Source: Chitinophagales bacterium
Lineage (GTDB): Bacteria; Bacteroidota; Bacteroidia; Chitinophagales; UBA8649
Reading direction: 5' to 3'
DNA length: 64,000 bases
Assembly (NCBI GenBank): GCA_020635975.1
Contig: JACJYT010000002.1
Span: 186,001-250,000 of the forward strand
Shown: in pieces, positions 45,681-54,636 of the stretch
Layout of the letters: the number at the start of each line of letters is the position of its first letter
Position numbering within the stretch: position 1 is the stretch's first letter
Made by a program: the position numbers and the translations under genes
Notes under the pieces: model-generated
What the model was told of the DNA's origin: nothing
What the model saw: only the letters and a program-made list of their open reading frames with translations
The model's database searches: none

Positions 45681-46697
45681 TTAGGCAAGTTTAAAGAATT
45701 GTGAAAAGAACTTGGATAGCATTAAAATTTCTTTCCAATTTTTTAAAGCTAAGGAAGTGTCTCCATGGTCTAGTAAGCTAGTAAGCAGTAAGGTAGAGGG
45801 AAGATTATTTTGTAATCTCGAATTATGAAGTAGAACAGATTCTTGAGCAGAGATTACCTTGTCGTCCTTGCCATGTAAGAGGAAGGTAGGTGCAATGCAA
45901 GAATTAGTTTTGACTATTACATCCAATTCTTTCTTCCATATGGAGATTTCTTGCTTGTATAAAGAGGCCTCCTCTAGAAGCTGCATTCGGAATTTTTTAT
46001 CTTCTTGTATTTTGTGCCATAGCCTTTTGCAAGTTTCGTTAACTTTGGCAAGTTCAATGGGGAGCTGAGGAGTGCTTCTTTTTAATCCATTATCTTGTAC
46101 GGCTACAGAGAGAAGATGATGTATTTCTTCTTGGTATTCTAAATCTGTAAAGGAAAGAATGTTTTTTATCAGAATGTTACGACCGTAGTCGTCAATATCC
46201 TCGCCTGTTAAAATAAATTGAAGGCAATGCTCTATACTTGAATACGACCCAATTGCGCAAATTGCAGAGATTTTATTTCGTATTCTCTCGTCTGTTGCTG
46301 CAATTTGAGCCAAAGACCCAGAAAAGGATGGGGCTAGAATGGCAATCTTCTCTTTTTTATTAAATTTCTTTTTGTTTGCTACATAGTTTATACATTGAAC
46401 CATGTCCTCAACAATTCTTGTTGTTATGTTTCGGTTTTCAATATCTTCTATAGCTGGAAGGTAAACGTTAAAGCCTGCGGAGGCTATAGCTCTTGCTAGA
46501 GTTTTTAGTCGTTCATCTTCATATCCTTTTACAGAAAAACCAGAGAATAGAACAACTGCTTTCTTACTTTTTTGAAAACGTTTTTTGAAATGCCGGATTA
46601 AAAAAAACTTGTTCGAAATTTGAATATGTTTGGTTCTAGATACAACACCACTAGAAGGATATTGCATAGAGTACATAAATTTTAAAGCACTAAACAA
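45681..46697 (-). CDS. Alpha/beta-hydrolase-fold protein with variant nucleophile elbow
   Basis: The 338-residue protein has an alpha/beta-hydrolase core: AVVLFSGFSVKGYED strand-loop, a nucleophile elbow LAPSFSGSLAQ (Ser about 125; Ala in place of the first Gly of GxSxG), an acidic loop FLLHGKDDKVIS and a His in SLLDHGDTS. A helical insertion (about 155-250) forms a lid. No signal peptide is obvious. The substrate is unknown; lysophospholipid or other lipid esters would suit the neighbourhood. It precedes the acyltransferase gene by 79 bp on the same strand. Confidence 0.72.
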   Translation of the reverse strand: MFSALKFMYSMQYPSSGVVSRTKHIQISNKFFLIRHFKKRFQKSKKAVVLFSGFSVKGYEDERLKTLARAIASAGFNVYLPAIEDIENRNITTRIVEDMVQCINYVANKKKFNKKEKIAILAPSFSGSLAQIAATDERIRNKISAICAIGSYSSIEHCLQFILTGEDIDDYGRNILIKNILSFTDLEYQEEIHHLLSVAVQDNGLKRSTPQLPIELAKVNETCKRLWHKIQEDKKFRMQLLEEASLYKQEISIWKKELDVIVKTNSCIAPTFLLHGKDDKVISAQESVLLHNSRLQNNLPSTLLLTSLLDHGDTSLALKNWKEILMLSKFFSQFFKLA

Positions 46698-46780
46698 GTT
46701 TATTCATTTGCTTGCAAAGCTACATGAAAGCTTAAAGATTCATATTTCGTCTGTTTTATCTTTATATCAAGATATCATAA

Positions 46781-46814
46781 AAAAAGCCATCCGTCAGCTG
46801 ACGGATGGCTTTTT
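46781..46814 (-). terminator. Strong palindromic terminator
   Basis: Positions 46781-46814 form a perfect palindrome (centre CAGCTG), AAAAAGCCATCCGTCAG pairing with CTGACGGATGGCTTTTT. It lies 21 bp beyond the stop of the small secreted protein gene on the minus strand and could work in both directions. Confidence 0.9.
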
Positions 46815-46835
46815 AATTTTTTAGAAAAGAAATCC

Positions 46836-47153
46836 TTAATTCTCTATAGTACTTTCTTCTTTAATTATCGGAGTTTCCTTAGTTGGTAAAACTCCTGTGT
46901 GCTGTTTTTTTAATTGATCATTTGGCGTTGCCTCAATTCTCAAGTTTTGTTCTTTAAACTCAATTTGTTCTTTGGTAGCAATTACTTTGGAAGGCACTTT
47001 TTTCTCAATTTTAGAATTTAGCTTTACTTCGGTAGGCTTTACCTCTGATTTTTGTACCACAACTTTTTCTGTTGTATTACTAGGGTTTGTAGTTTGCGCG
47101 AAGCCAAAACCCAAGAAAGAGAAAGTACTAACTATTGCGATTAATTTTTTCAT
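46836..47153 (-). CDS. Small secreted Lys/Thr-rich protein
   Basis: The 105-residue protein has a clear signal peptide (STFSFLGFGFAQT) and a mature part that is low in complexity and rich in Lys, Glu, Thr and Val (for example EKVVVQKSEVKPTEVKLNSK), probably unfolded or extended. No motif is recognised. It follows psd by 19 bp and has a strong terminator after it, so it is likely the last gene of the lipid cluster transcript. Confidence 0.65.
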   Translation of the reverse strand: MKKLIAIVSTFSFLGFGFAQTTNPSNTTEKVVVQKSEVKPTEVKLNSKIEKKVPSKVIATKEQIEFKEQNLRIEATPNDQLKKQHTGVLPTKETPIIKEESTIEN

Positions 47154-47172
47154 AAGTTCTAATTTTAATTAT

Positions 47173-47853
47173 TTATACACTTGCAGGAATTGTGCCAATA
47201 ATAGTCACCCCACCTTTTACTTTATCTTTAATATTAACATTAATTTCTGTTTCTAAAGGTAAAAACAAATCTACTCTCGAACCAAATTTAATGAATCCAA
47301 ATTCCTCACATTGCTCTACTTCTTCTCCTACTTTCAAGTAATTTACTATTCTACGCGCTAACTTTCCAGCTATTTGTCTAACCAAAACTTGAAGTTTATC
47401 ATTTCCTAAGACCACCGTATATCGTTCATTTTTAGTGGAAGATTTTGGGTGCCAAGCCACTAAGTATTTGCCAGGATGGTATTTTACATATTTTACTTCT
47501 CCAGCTATAGGGTTTCTATTAACATGCACGTTGGTTGGCGACATGAAAATAGATACTTGTATTCGTTTATCTTTAAAATATTCAGGCTCTTCCACTTCTT
47601 CAATTACAACCACCTTACCATCAGCAGGTGCAATTATTTGACTATTGTGTAAATTGAAAATACGGAAGGGTATTCTAAAAAAGGCGACAATAAATCCAAA
47701 AAAGATTAATGAAAGTGTCCCGAAAAAAATTCGAAAGGAACTGTCCGAGTGAATGAAATTGGCAACAATGTTTAGGCTTAATAAAAGAAAAACGCTAACA
47801 ATAATAATCTTGTAGCCTTCTTTATGGATGTTATACTTGTTATTAATCTTCAT
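47173..47853 (-). CDS. psd: Phosphatidylserine decarboxylase
   Basis: Psd makes phosphatidylethanolamine from phosphatidylserine at the inner membrane. Two N-terminal membrane segments (about 18-65) are followed by the catalytic domain with APADGKVVVIEEV, the FMSPTNVHVNRNPIAGEV segment and, near the C-terminus, KFGSRVDLFLP, whose Gly-Ser is the self-cleavage site that creates the pyruvoyl cofactor. The length of about 226 residues fits the short type. I prefer the ATG at 47853 (MKINNKYNIH) over the upstream start at 47886. It is 63 bp downstream of cdsA, so the two form a phospholipid pair. Confidence 0.93.
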   Translation of the reverse strand: MKINNKYNIHKEGYKIIIVSVFLLLSLNIVANFIHSDSSFRIFFGTLSLIFFGFIVAFFRIPFRIFNLHNSQIIAPADGKVVVIEEVEEPEYFKDKRIQVSIFMSPTNVHVNRNPIAGEVKYVKYHPGKYLVAWHPKSSTKNERYTVVLGNDKLQVLVRQIAGKLARRIVNYLKVGEEVEQCEEFGFIKFGSRVDLFLPLETEINVNIKDKVKGGVTIIGTIPASV

Positions 47854-47916
47854 AGATTTTCCTGAGGAGCCGTGCAAAAATAACAATATTTACTTAGAAT
47901 TGTTCCAAATAATTTC

Positions 47917-48744
47917 TTAGGTAAAACAAAGAATGTAAAAGGCTATGAAAGGGATGACAAAGATGAAAGCGTCAAATCGATCTAGAAAGCCACCGTGTCC
48001 AGGAAGAATATTACCAGAGTCTTTAATGCCTAAACTTCTTTTCATCAAACTTTGAACTAAGTCGCCATTTGCAGAAAAATACGCAATAAGCCAGCTTATT
48101 ACAGCCCATTCTAAAACGCTTAGTCCCTTAAAAACATAGCCTAAGCCAAATCCTAATGCGGTTAGTACTAGTAAACCTCCTATAGAACCTTCCCAAGTTT
48201 TGTTTGGAGAGATTCTTTTGAAAAGCGCTCGACTTCCAAATTGACTGCCAATGATATAAGCAGCACTATCGTATACCCAAACTAGAATTAGGATGCCTAG
48301 TAGGGTACTAGGAACATAGTTCCCATTTTCATACACAATAAAGTTTAGCATGGAAAAGGGGATACCAATGTAGACGAAAGCACTTAAGTTTAAGCTTATA
48401 TTAATAATAGGCTTTTCTGACTTGGCATAAAGTTCTAGGATGAACAAACCAAAAAGTAGAACGGGAATTAAGCTAAAGAATTGAATATCAATTTTATTTG
48501 CCATATAAGCGGCAATAATTAAAAAGGCAAGAACATTCGTTGCCATTAACCATATTCTATAGATCGTAGCAAACTTAGAATTTTCTTCTCTTAAGCTTTT
48601 TGTAATATCGAAATATTCGTTGGTGCTAAAAGCCGCAATTAATGCCATAAGGATGATGTATCCCCATTCAAAAAAGGAGGCAGCTATCATGATGGTGGCA
48701 AAAACAAGTCCACTCAAAGCCCTGGTTATGAAAACACTTTTCAC
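47917..48744 (-). CDS. cdsA: Phosphatidate cytidylyltransferase (CDP-diacylglycerol synthase)
   Basis: CdsA makes CDP-diacylglycerol, the precursor of phosphatidylserine and other phospholipids. The 275-residue protein has about eight membrane helices and the C-terminal signature: RISPNKTWEGSIGG, then SLMKRSLGIKDSGNILPGHGGFLDRFD (Asp pair that binds magnesium). It overlaps the CPBP gene upstream by 4 bp and is followed by psd. Confidence 0.95.
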   Translation of the reverse strand: MKSVFITRALSGLVFATIMIAASFFEWGYIILMALIAAFSTNEYFDITKSLREENSKFATIYRIWLMATNVLAFLIIAAYMANKIDIQFFSLIPVLLFGLFILELYAKSEKPIINISLNLSAFVYIGIPFSMLNFIVYENGNYVPSTLLGILILVWVYDSAAYIIGSQFGSRALFKRISPNKTWEGSIGGLLVLTALGFGLGYVFKGLSVLEWAVISWLIAYFSANGDLVQSLMKRSLGIKDSGNILPGHGGFLDRFDAFIFVIPFIAFYILCFT

Positions 48745-49613
48745 TCTTTAGTTTTTTCCGTTTTTAAATGAAAGAAGTACAATAACAAGCCAAAAGTACA
48801 AATTCCTAGAATGGAAGTCCATAAACTTGGATTTGCTTCAAGATCGATTTGACTTATATTGGCTTTATTGCTGGCAGTAATTAGCACAATTAATCCATTG
48901 TTAACTAGATGTACAATGATGCTATACCATAAATTTCTTGTTCTATAATAAATGTAGCCTAAAAGAGCACCCATAAACAATAAAGGAAGCATATAGTAAA
49001 ATTGAAAGTGCATCATTGCGAATAACAAAGAGGAAATGAAAATGACATGTGGGGCTTTCAATTTTAAATCTATTAAAACACCTTCTATCAGTCCTCTAAA
49101 ATACATCTCTTCCGATAAGGCAGGGAAAATAGCCATCGTGAAGAAAACAATAGCAAATTCGAAAATGCCTTGAAAAGCTAAGAATTGATTTTGTGCTGAG
49201 GTGGTGGCATCTTGCAAGGCTTGAAATTTGGCTTGTAGAGCAGCCGACAAAGGAAGCATCTCGTTTAAATCCACTAAGTAGTTTAAAAATAGATTAGCAG
49301 AAATAATTAGCGCAATGCTTAAAACTACTACTGGAATGGATGGTCTTTTATCTAAATTCAAAAAGCTAAAAACTTTCTTCTTGTAGAAATAAGCGATTAC
49401 CAAAGCGGGAATCACTAACATGATGAATACCGATAGTACCTGCATCAAGCTAAGTTGTAAAATAGAGTATTGGCTGCCCAAATCTAGGTTTTCGGCTCCA
49501 GTATTGAAGGTGGCACTAAAGATTAAGATGACAGGTAGTACGGCCCAAATGAAAACCAGTATGGGGTTTTGAGCTAGAATTCCTTCTTTATTGCTTGGCG
49601 TTTCGCTTGTCAT
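48741..49613 (-). CDS. CPBP-family intramembrane metalloprotease
   Basis: This protein of about 290 residues has eight or so membrane helices and the full CPBP motifs: FPALSEEMYFRGLIEG (Glu-Glu and Arg), FAMMHFQFYYMLPLL (His) and IIVHLVNNGLIVL (His, Asn). Residues 1-10 are a short polar start. I chose the ATG at 49613 over the TTG at 49634. Substrates are unknown; related proteins process prenylated proteins or have protective roles. It overlaps cdsA by 4 bp, so translation is probably coupled. Confidence 0.88.
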   Translation of the reverse strand: MTSETPSNKEGILAQNPILVFIWAVLPVILIFSATFNTGAENLDLGSQYSILQLSLMQVLSVFIMLVIPALVIAYFYKKKVFSFLNLDKRPSIPVVVLSIALIISANLFLNYLVDLNEMLPLSAALQAKFQALQDATTSAQNQFLAFQGIFEFAIVFFTMAIFPALSEEMYFRGLIEGVLIDLKLKAPHVIFISSLLFAMMHFQFYYMLPLLFMGALLGYIYYRTRNLWYSIIVHLVNNGLIVLITASNKANISQIDLEANPSLWTSILGICTFGLLLYFFHLKTEKTKE

Positions 49614-49743
49614 TGTGCTCGCAAAAATAATCAAATTATTAGGAGTCTATGATTTGCATCAAGTTTTTAATGCAGCTTAAAGGCTAGCAGGGCTTATTTA
49701 ACAATTCTTAATAAGGAAATATACTTATGTCGTATCTTTGCCA

Positions 49744-50736
49744 ATGATGGTAAGAATTGATAAAATAGACTTGGGAGATTTCCCTCTTTTACTTGCTCCA
49801 ATGGAAGATGTTAGCGATCCTCCTTTTAGAGCCTTATGTAAAAAGTTTGGTGCTGATCTGATGTATACAGAGTTTATTTCTACCGAGGGACTTATACGCG
49901 ATGCGGATAAAAGTGTTAAGAAACTAGATATTTATGATGATGAACGCCCAATAGGAATTCAAATTTTTGGAGCTGAGTTAGAGTCGATGATGCTTTCTGC
50001 AAGAATAGTTGAAGAAGCTAATCCAGAATTATTAGATATTAATTTTGGCTGTCCTGTAAAGAAAGTAGTCTGCAAGATGGCTGGTGCCGGAATTTTACAA
50101 GATATCCCTAAGATGATTGAATTAACTAAAGCGGTGGTTAATAGCACTAACTTACCTGTAACAGTGAAGACAAGATTGGGTTGGGATGAGAATTCTATAA
50201 AAATTGTTGAAGTTGCAGAGCGTTTGCAGGATGTTGGAATTAAAGCAATTAGTATACATGGGCGAACGAGAAAACAAATGTATAAGGGCGAAGCAGATTG
50301 GTCGCATATTGCTAAGGTAAAGGAAAATCCACGCTTACATATTCCGGTATTTGGTAATGGCGATGTGGACACGCCAGAAAGGGCCTTGGAGAATAAGAAT
50401 AAATTTGGGGTAGATGGAATTATGATAGGTCGAGCTGCTATTGGCTATCCTTGGATTTTCAGAGAAATTAAACATTATATGAGCACGGGTGAGCATTTGG
50501 CTCCGCCCAGTGTAGATGAACGGGTAGACACAGCAATCGAACATCTTAGCAGAGCCATTACATGGAAAGGAGAAGGTTTAGGAATTATTGAAACTAGAAG
50601 GCATTATGGAAATTACTTTCGTGGTTTTCGTGAAATAAAAGCTTATAGGATGAAACTAGTAACTTCCGACAGTAGTGCAGAAATATTTGATACTTTAGAG
50701 GAAATTAGGCAACGATACAAATACGAGGAAGTTTGA
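49744..50736 (+). CDS. dusB: tRNA-dihydrouridine synthase (DusB-like)
   Basis: This flavin enzyme reduces uridines in the tRNA D-loop. The TIM-barrel core shows LLAPMEDVSDPPFRALCKKFG at the start, the catalytic Cys in DINFGCPVKKVVCKMAGAGIL (second Cys, about 110), the FMN-binding VKTRLGWDE and ISIHGRTRKQMY, and GNGDVDTPERA with GVDGIMIGRAAIGYPW. The C-terminal helical domain includes RRHYGNYFRGF. I used the ATG at 49744 rather than a TTG at 49738. Length is normal at about 330 residues. Confidence 0.92.
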   Translation: MMVRIDKIDLGDFPLLLAPMEDVSDPPFRALCKKFGADLMYTEFISTEGLIRDADKSVKKLDIYDDERPIGIQIFGAELESMMLSARIVEEANPELLDINFGCPVKKVVCKMAGAGILQDIPKMIELTKAVVNSTNLPVTVKTRLGWDENSIKIVEVAERLQDVGIKAISIHGRTRKQMYKGEADWSHIAKVKENPRLHIPVFGNGDVDTPERALENKNKFGVDGIMIGRAAIGYPWIFREIKHYMSTGEHLAPPSVDERVDTAIEHLSRAITWKGEGLGIIETRRHYGNYFRGFREIKAYRMKLVTSDSSAEIFDTLEEIRQRYKYEEV

Positions 50737-51168
50737 TTTAAAAGAATGCGTAAATAGCCTTTTTAGGGGCTTCTTCTTAGCTCTAAAAATACTTGATAAA
50801 AATCAAAATTTTTTTTCCTTCAATGTTAACAAAATGTTGATTTTTCGTAATCCACAAGTCTAGTAATTGATTTTAAAGGAAATAAGACATTTTCACTTTT
50901 TAATGTTGAAAACCGCTCTTTTATTTTAAAAAGTTTAAAACTACTTTTGAAGAGCATTCAAGTAAATCACTTGTTTACAAAACAACTCGTTCGGCAATTT
51001 ATATTGAGGTCAATTCATAAGATGTTAGTTCTGTAATAGTTATGAAATATTTGCCGAGAGTTAGATTCATAATTAAATAAGAAGTCCTAGTGGCTTTGAA
51101 ATTAAAGCGTTTTCTTGTTGCATTAGGGGCAACAAGCAAGCATTTTTATCGCCCTAAAAAAAGACGAA
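50737..51168 (+). promoter_or_regulatory. 432-bp leader of nrdB-nrdA
   Basis: No gene is seen here. Notable parts are a DnaA-box-like TAATCCACA (50848-50856, one base off TTATCCACA), a 7-bp inverted repeat TCGGCAA/TTGCCGA (50991-50997 and 51051-51057) enclosing 53 bases, and a perfect 8-bp stem CTTGTTGC/GCAACAAG (51114-51121 and 51129-51136) 32 bp before the start codon. These may regulate ribonucleotide reductase at the transcript level. No clear paired NrdR box was found. Confidence 0.45.
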
Positions 51169-52140
51169 ATGAAAGGAACAGAAACCATACTAGAAGAAAA
51201 CAACCAACGATTTGTTTTGTTTCCAATTCAGCACAATGAAATTTGGAAAATGTATAAACAGGCGGAAGCAAGTTTTTGGACAGCAGAGGAAATTGATCTT
51301 GCTCCAGACATGGACGATTGGGCTAAAATGACTAGCGACGAGAAGCATTTTATTAGTCATGTTCTTGCATTCTTTGCGGCAAGTGATGGCATCGTAAATG
51401 AAAACTTAGTAATCAACTTTATGCAGGATGTAACCATTCCTGAGGCACGTTGTTTTTATGGCTTTCAAATAGCTATAGAAAATATTCATGCAGAAACCTA
51501 TAGTTTACTAATAGATACTTATATCAAAGATGAGGCAGAGAAGACTAGAATGTTCAATGCTATAGATACCATTCCTTGTGTGAAGAAAAAAGCCGATTGG
51601 GCTTTAAAGTGGATAGAAGAAGCGCCTTCTTTTGCACACCGATTAATAGCTTTTGCTGCAGTGGAGGGGATTTTCTTCTCAGGAAGTTTCTGCTCTATCT
51701 TCTGGTTGAAGAAAAGAGGTTTGATGCCAGGCTTATCTTTTTCTAACGAATTAATTAGTAGAGATGAAGGCTTGCATTGTGATTTTGCTTGTTTAATTTA
51801 TTCCATGTTGCAAAATAAAGTTTCTGTGGAAGAAGTGAATGCAATCATTACCGAGGCGGTAGAGTTTGAAAAGGAATTTGTAAGTGACGCCCTTCCAGTT
51901 TCTTTGATTGGAATGAATTCAGAAATGATGTGCGAATATATAGAGTTTGTAGCGGATAGACTTTTAGTTTCTTTAGGCTACAGCAAAATTTATAATGCAA
52001 AGAACCCATTCCCTTGGATGGAGATGATTTCTTTGCAAGGAAAAACAAACTTTTTCGAGAAGAGAGTGGCAGAGTACCAAAAGGCTGGGGTATCTGCAGT
52101 GAAAGAAGACCACACTTTTACTATCGACGAAGATTTTTAA
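51169..52140 (+). CDS. nrdB: Class Ia ribonucleotide reductase, small subunit
   Basis: NrdB houses the diiron-tyrosyl radical that starts reduction of ribonucleotides to deoxyribonucleotides. The 323-residue protein shows the eukaryote-like pattern: [35 protein letters not shown], and [19 protein letters not shown], which holds iron ligands Glu and His and the radical Tyr. The second ligand set lies in [14 protein letters not shown] and [12 protein letters not shown]. The C-terminal tail (FTIDEDF) is the part that docks into NrdA. Upstream is a long structured leader; nrdA follows 53 bp later. Confidence 0.97.
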   Translation: MKGTETILEENNQRFVLFPIQHNEIWKMYKQAEASFWTAEEIDLAPDMDDWAKMTSDEKHFISHVLAFFAASDGIVNENLVINFMQDVTIPEARCFYGFQIAIENIHAETYSLLIDTYIKDEAEKTRMFNAIDTIPCVKKKADWALKWIEEAPSFAHRLIAFAAVEGIFFSGSFCSIFWLKKRGLMPGLSFSNELISRDEGLHCDFACLIYSMLQNKVSVEEVNAIITEAVEFEKEFVSDALPVSLIGMNSEMMCEYIEFVADRLLVSLGYSKIYNAKNPFPWMEMISLQGKTNFFEKRVAEYQKAGVSAVKEDHTFTIDEDF

Positions 52141-52193
52141 TAGAACAAGAACAGAGAACCGATTAACTAAACACGACAAAAACACCAACAAGC

Positions 52194-54551
52194 ATGTACG
52201 TAATTAAAAGAAGTGGACGAAAAGAAGCAGTTATGTTCGACAAAATAACTGCAAGAATTAACAAATTATCCTATGGTCTGGATAACAAATATGTAGAACC
52301 AATTGAAATCGCGAAAAAGGTTATTCAAGGAATGTATGATGGTGTGAGTACCACAGAATTGGATAATTTGGCTGCAGAAACGGCTGCATCGATGACAACA
52401 GTTCATCCAGATTATGCCATATTAGCGGCTCGAATTGCAGTTTCTAATTTGCATAAGAATACCAAGAAGAATTTTTCTGAAGTAGTTGAGGATTTATACA
52501 ATTATATTGATCCTAAAACAGATGAAAATGCTTCTCTAATTGCTGAGGATGTTTACCAAATTATTAAGGATAATGCGGAAGTGTTGGATTCTGCTATTAT
52601 TCACTCAAGAGATTTTCATTACGATTTCTTTGGATTCAAAACCCTAGAAAGAGCGTATTTATTAAAAATTAATGGTCAAATTGTTGAACGTCCTCAACAT
52701 ATGTTGATGCGTGTTTCTGTTGGTATACACAAAGAGGATATTAAAGCAGCCGTAGAAACCTATAATTTGATGTCGCAAAAATGGTTTACACACGCTACAC
52801 CAACTTTATTCAATGCCGGTACACCAAAAGCTCAAATGTCTTCATGTTTCCTACTAACTATGAAAGATGATAGCATAGCAGGAATTTTTGATACCTTAAA
52901 ACAATGTGCAGAAATTTCAAAATCTGCTGGTGGAATTGGATTAAGTATCCATAATGTTAGAGCAAACGGAAGTTATATTAAAGGAACCAATGGTACTTCA
53001 AATGGCATTATTCCTATGCTGCGTGTATTTAATGATACTGCTCGTTATGTAGATCAAGGGGGAGGAAAGAGAAAAGGTGCTTTTGCGGTTTATTTAGAAC
53101 CTTGGCATGCAGATGTTTTTGAATTTTTAGAACTTAAGAAGAATCATGGTAAAGAAGAGAATAGAGCAAGAGATTTGTTCTACGCCCTTTGGATTCCAGA
53201 TTTATTCATGCAAAGAGTTTTGGAAGATGGCGAATGGAGCTTGTTCTGCCCTAATGAGGCCCCTGGTTTAGCAGATTGCCATAGTGAGGCTTTTGAGAAA
53301 TTGTATACACAATACGAGCAAGAAGGTCGTGCAAGAACAACCATCAAAGCCCAAAAATTATGGTATGCTATCTGCGAATCGCAAATAGAAACAGGTACGC
53401 CTTATATCTTGTATAAGGATGCAGCTAATAAAAAGTCGAACCAACAAAATTTGGGAACGATTAAGTCTTCCAATCTTTGTACAGAAATTATTGAGTATAC
53501 AGCACCAGACGAAGTGGCAGTTTGTAATTTAGCTTCTCTAGCTTTAAATAAATATGTTACTAAAGAAGGAACTTACGATTTCAAGAAACTATATGATGTA
53601 ACCTATACAGTTACTAAGAACTTAAATAAGGTAATTGATAATAACTACTACCCAATTGCAGAAGCGAGAAACTCTAATATGCGACATAGACCAGTTGGCT
53701 TAGGAGTTCAAGGTCTGGCTGATGCCTTTATGTTGTTGCGTCTGCCTTTTGAAAGTGAGGAAGCAAGAATGTTGAACAGAAATATTTTTGAAACCATTTA
53801 CTTCGCAGCGATGACCGCTTCAAAAGATATGGCAAAAGTAGATGGAGCCTATGAAACTTTTAAAGGTTCGCCTTTAAGCGAAGGAAAATTCCAATTTGAT
53901 TTATGGGGCGTAGAACCAAGTGGCATGTGGGATTGGGCTAAACTTCGTAAAGAAGTAATGAAGCATGGTGTTAGAAATAGTTTGTTGGTAGCGCCAATGC
54001 CTACGGCTTCTACTTCTCAAATTTTAGGCAATAATGAATGCTTCGAACCCTACACAAGTAATATTTATACAAGAAGGGTGTTGTCGGGCGAGTTTGTAAT
54101 TGTAAATAAACACCTTCTTAAGGATTTAATCGATAGAGGCTTGTGGAATGAAGATATGAAATACAAGCTAATTGCTAGAAATGGTTCAGTACAAGATATT
54201 CCTGAAGTGCCGCAAGACATGAAAGACCTATACAAAACTGCTTGGGAGATTAGCCAAAAGGCAATTATTGATATGAGTGCAGATAGAGGAGCTTTCATCT
54301 GTCAATCGCAAAGCTTGAATATCTTTATGGAGAATGCCAACTTCAAGAAATTGTCGTCAATGCACTTCTATGCATGGAAAGCAGGTTTGAAAACAGGAAC
54401 CTACTACCTAAGAACAAAAGCAGCAAGAGATGCTATCAAGTTTACTGTAGATAGTGCCTACTTGAAAGGAGATAAAATTGATGCTACAAAAGTAGAAGCA
54501 GCAACCTGCTCTTTAGATAATCCAGAAGGATGTGAAATGTGTTCTGGTTGA
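52194..54551 (+). CDS. nrdA: Class Ia ribonucleotide reductase, large subunit
   Basis: NrdA binds substrates and allosteric nucleotides. The 785-residue protein has an N-terminal ATP-cone ([22 protein letters not shown]; about 1-95), the catalytic barrel with active-site cysteines in [10 protein letters not shown] and [11 protein letters not shown], and the radical-path tyrosines near [11 protein letters not shown]. The C-terminal end has [14 protein letters not shown], the flexible redox-active CxxC that re-reduces the active site. It works with NrdB in DNA precursor synthesis. A strong two-way terminator follows. Confidence 0.97.
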   Translation: MYVIKRSGRKEAVMFDKITARINKLSYGLDNKYVEPIEIAKKVIQGMYDGVSTTELDNLAAETAASMTTVHPDYAILAARIAVSNLHKNTKKNFSEVVEDLYNYIDPKTDENASLIAEDVYQIIKDNAEVLDSAIIHSRDFHYDFFGFKTLERAYLLKINGQIVERPQHMLMRVSVGIHKEDIKAAVETYNLMSQKWFTHATPTLFNAGTPKAQMSSCFLLTMKDDSIAGIFDTLKQCAEISKSAGGIGLSIHNVRANGSYIKGTNGTSNGIIPMLRVFNDTARYVDQGGGKRKGAFAVYLEPWHADVFEFLELKKNHGKEENRARDLFYALWIPDLFMQRVLEDGEWSLFCPNEAPGLADCHSEAFEKLYTQYEQEGRARTTIKAQKLWYAICESQIETGTPYILYKDAANKKSNQQNLGTIKSSNLCTEIIEYTAPDEVAVCNLASLALNKYVTKEGTYDFKKLYDVTYTVTKNLNKVIDNNYYPIAEARNSNMRHRPVGLGVQGLADAFMLLRLPFESEEARMLNRNIFETIYFAAMTASKDMAKVDGAYETFKGSPLSEGKFQFDLWGVEPSGMWDWAKLRKEVMKHGVRNSLLVAPMPTASTSQILGNNECFEPYTSNIYTRRVLSGEFVIVNKHLLKDLIDRGLWNEDMKYKLIARNGSVQDIPEVPQDMKDLYKTAWEISQKAIIDMSADRGAFICQSQSLNIFMENANFKKLSSMHFYAWKAGLKTGTYYLRTKAARDAIKFTVDSAYLKGDKIDATKVEAATCSLDNPEGCEMCSG

Positions 54552-54580
54552 TCAGGAAAATAAATTGCTAACTGACTAAT

Positions 54581-54613
54581 AAAAATGCCGCGCTTTTATA
54601 GCGCGGCATTTTT
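54581..54613. terminator. Bidirectional terminator between nrdA and aryl-sulfotransferase-like gene
   Basis: AAAAATGCCGCGCT (54581-54594) and AGCGCGGCATTTTT (54600-54613) form a perfect 14-bp stem with a 5-base loop. A-run and T-run flank the GC core on either side, so it can end both convergent transcripts. Confidence 0.92.
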
Positions 54614-54636
54614 ATTTTAGTGAGGTTTTCTATTCT

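Noticed and set aside
50737..51168. Cobalamin riboswitch or NrdR boxes in the nrdB leader.
   Set aside because: No B12-box-like sequence and no paired NrdR-type boxes at the expected spacing could be found.
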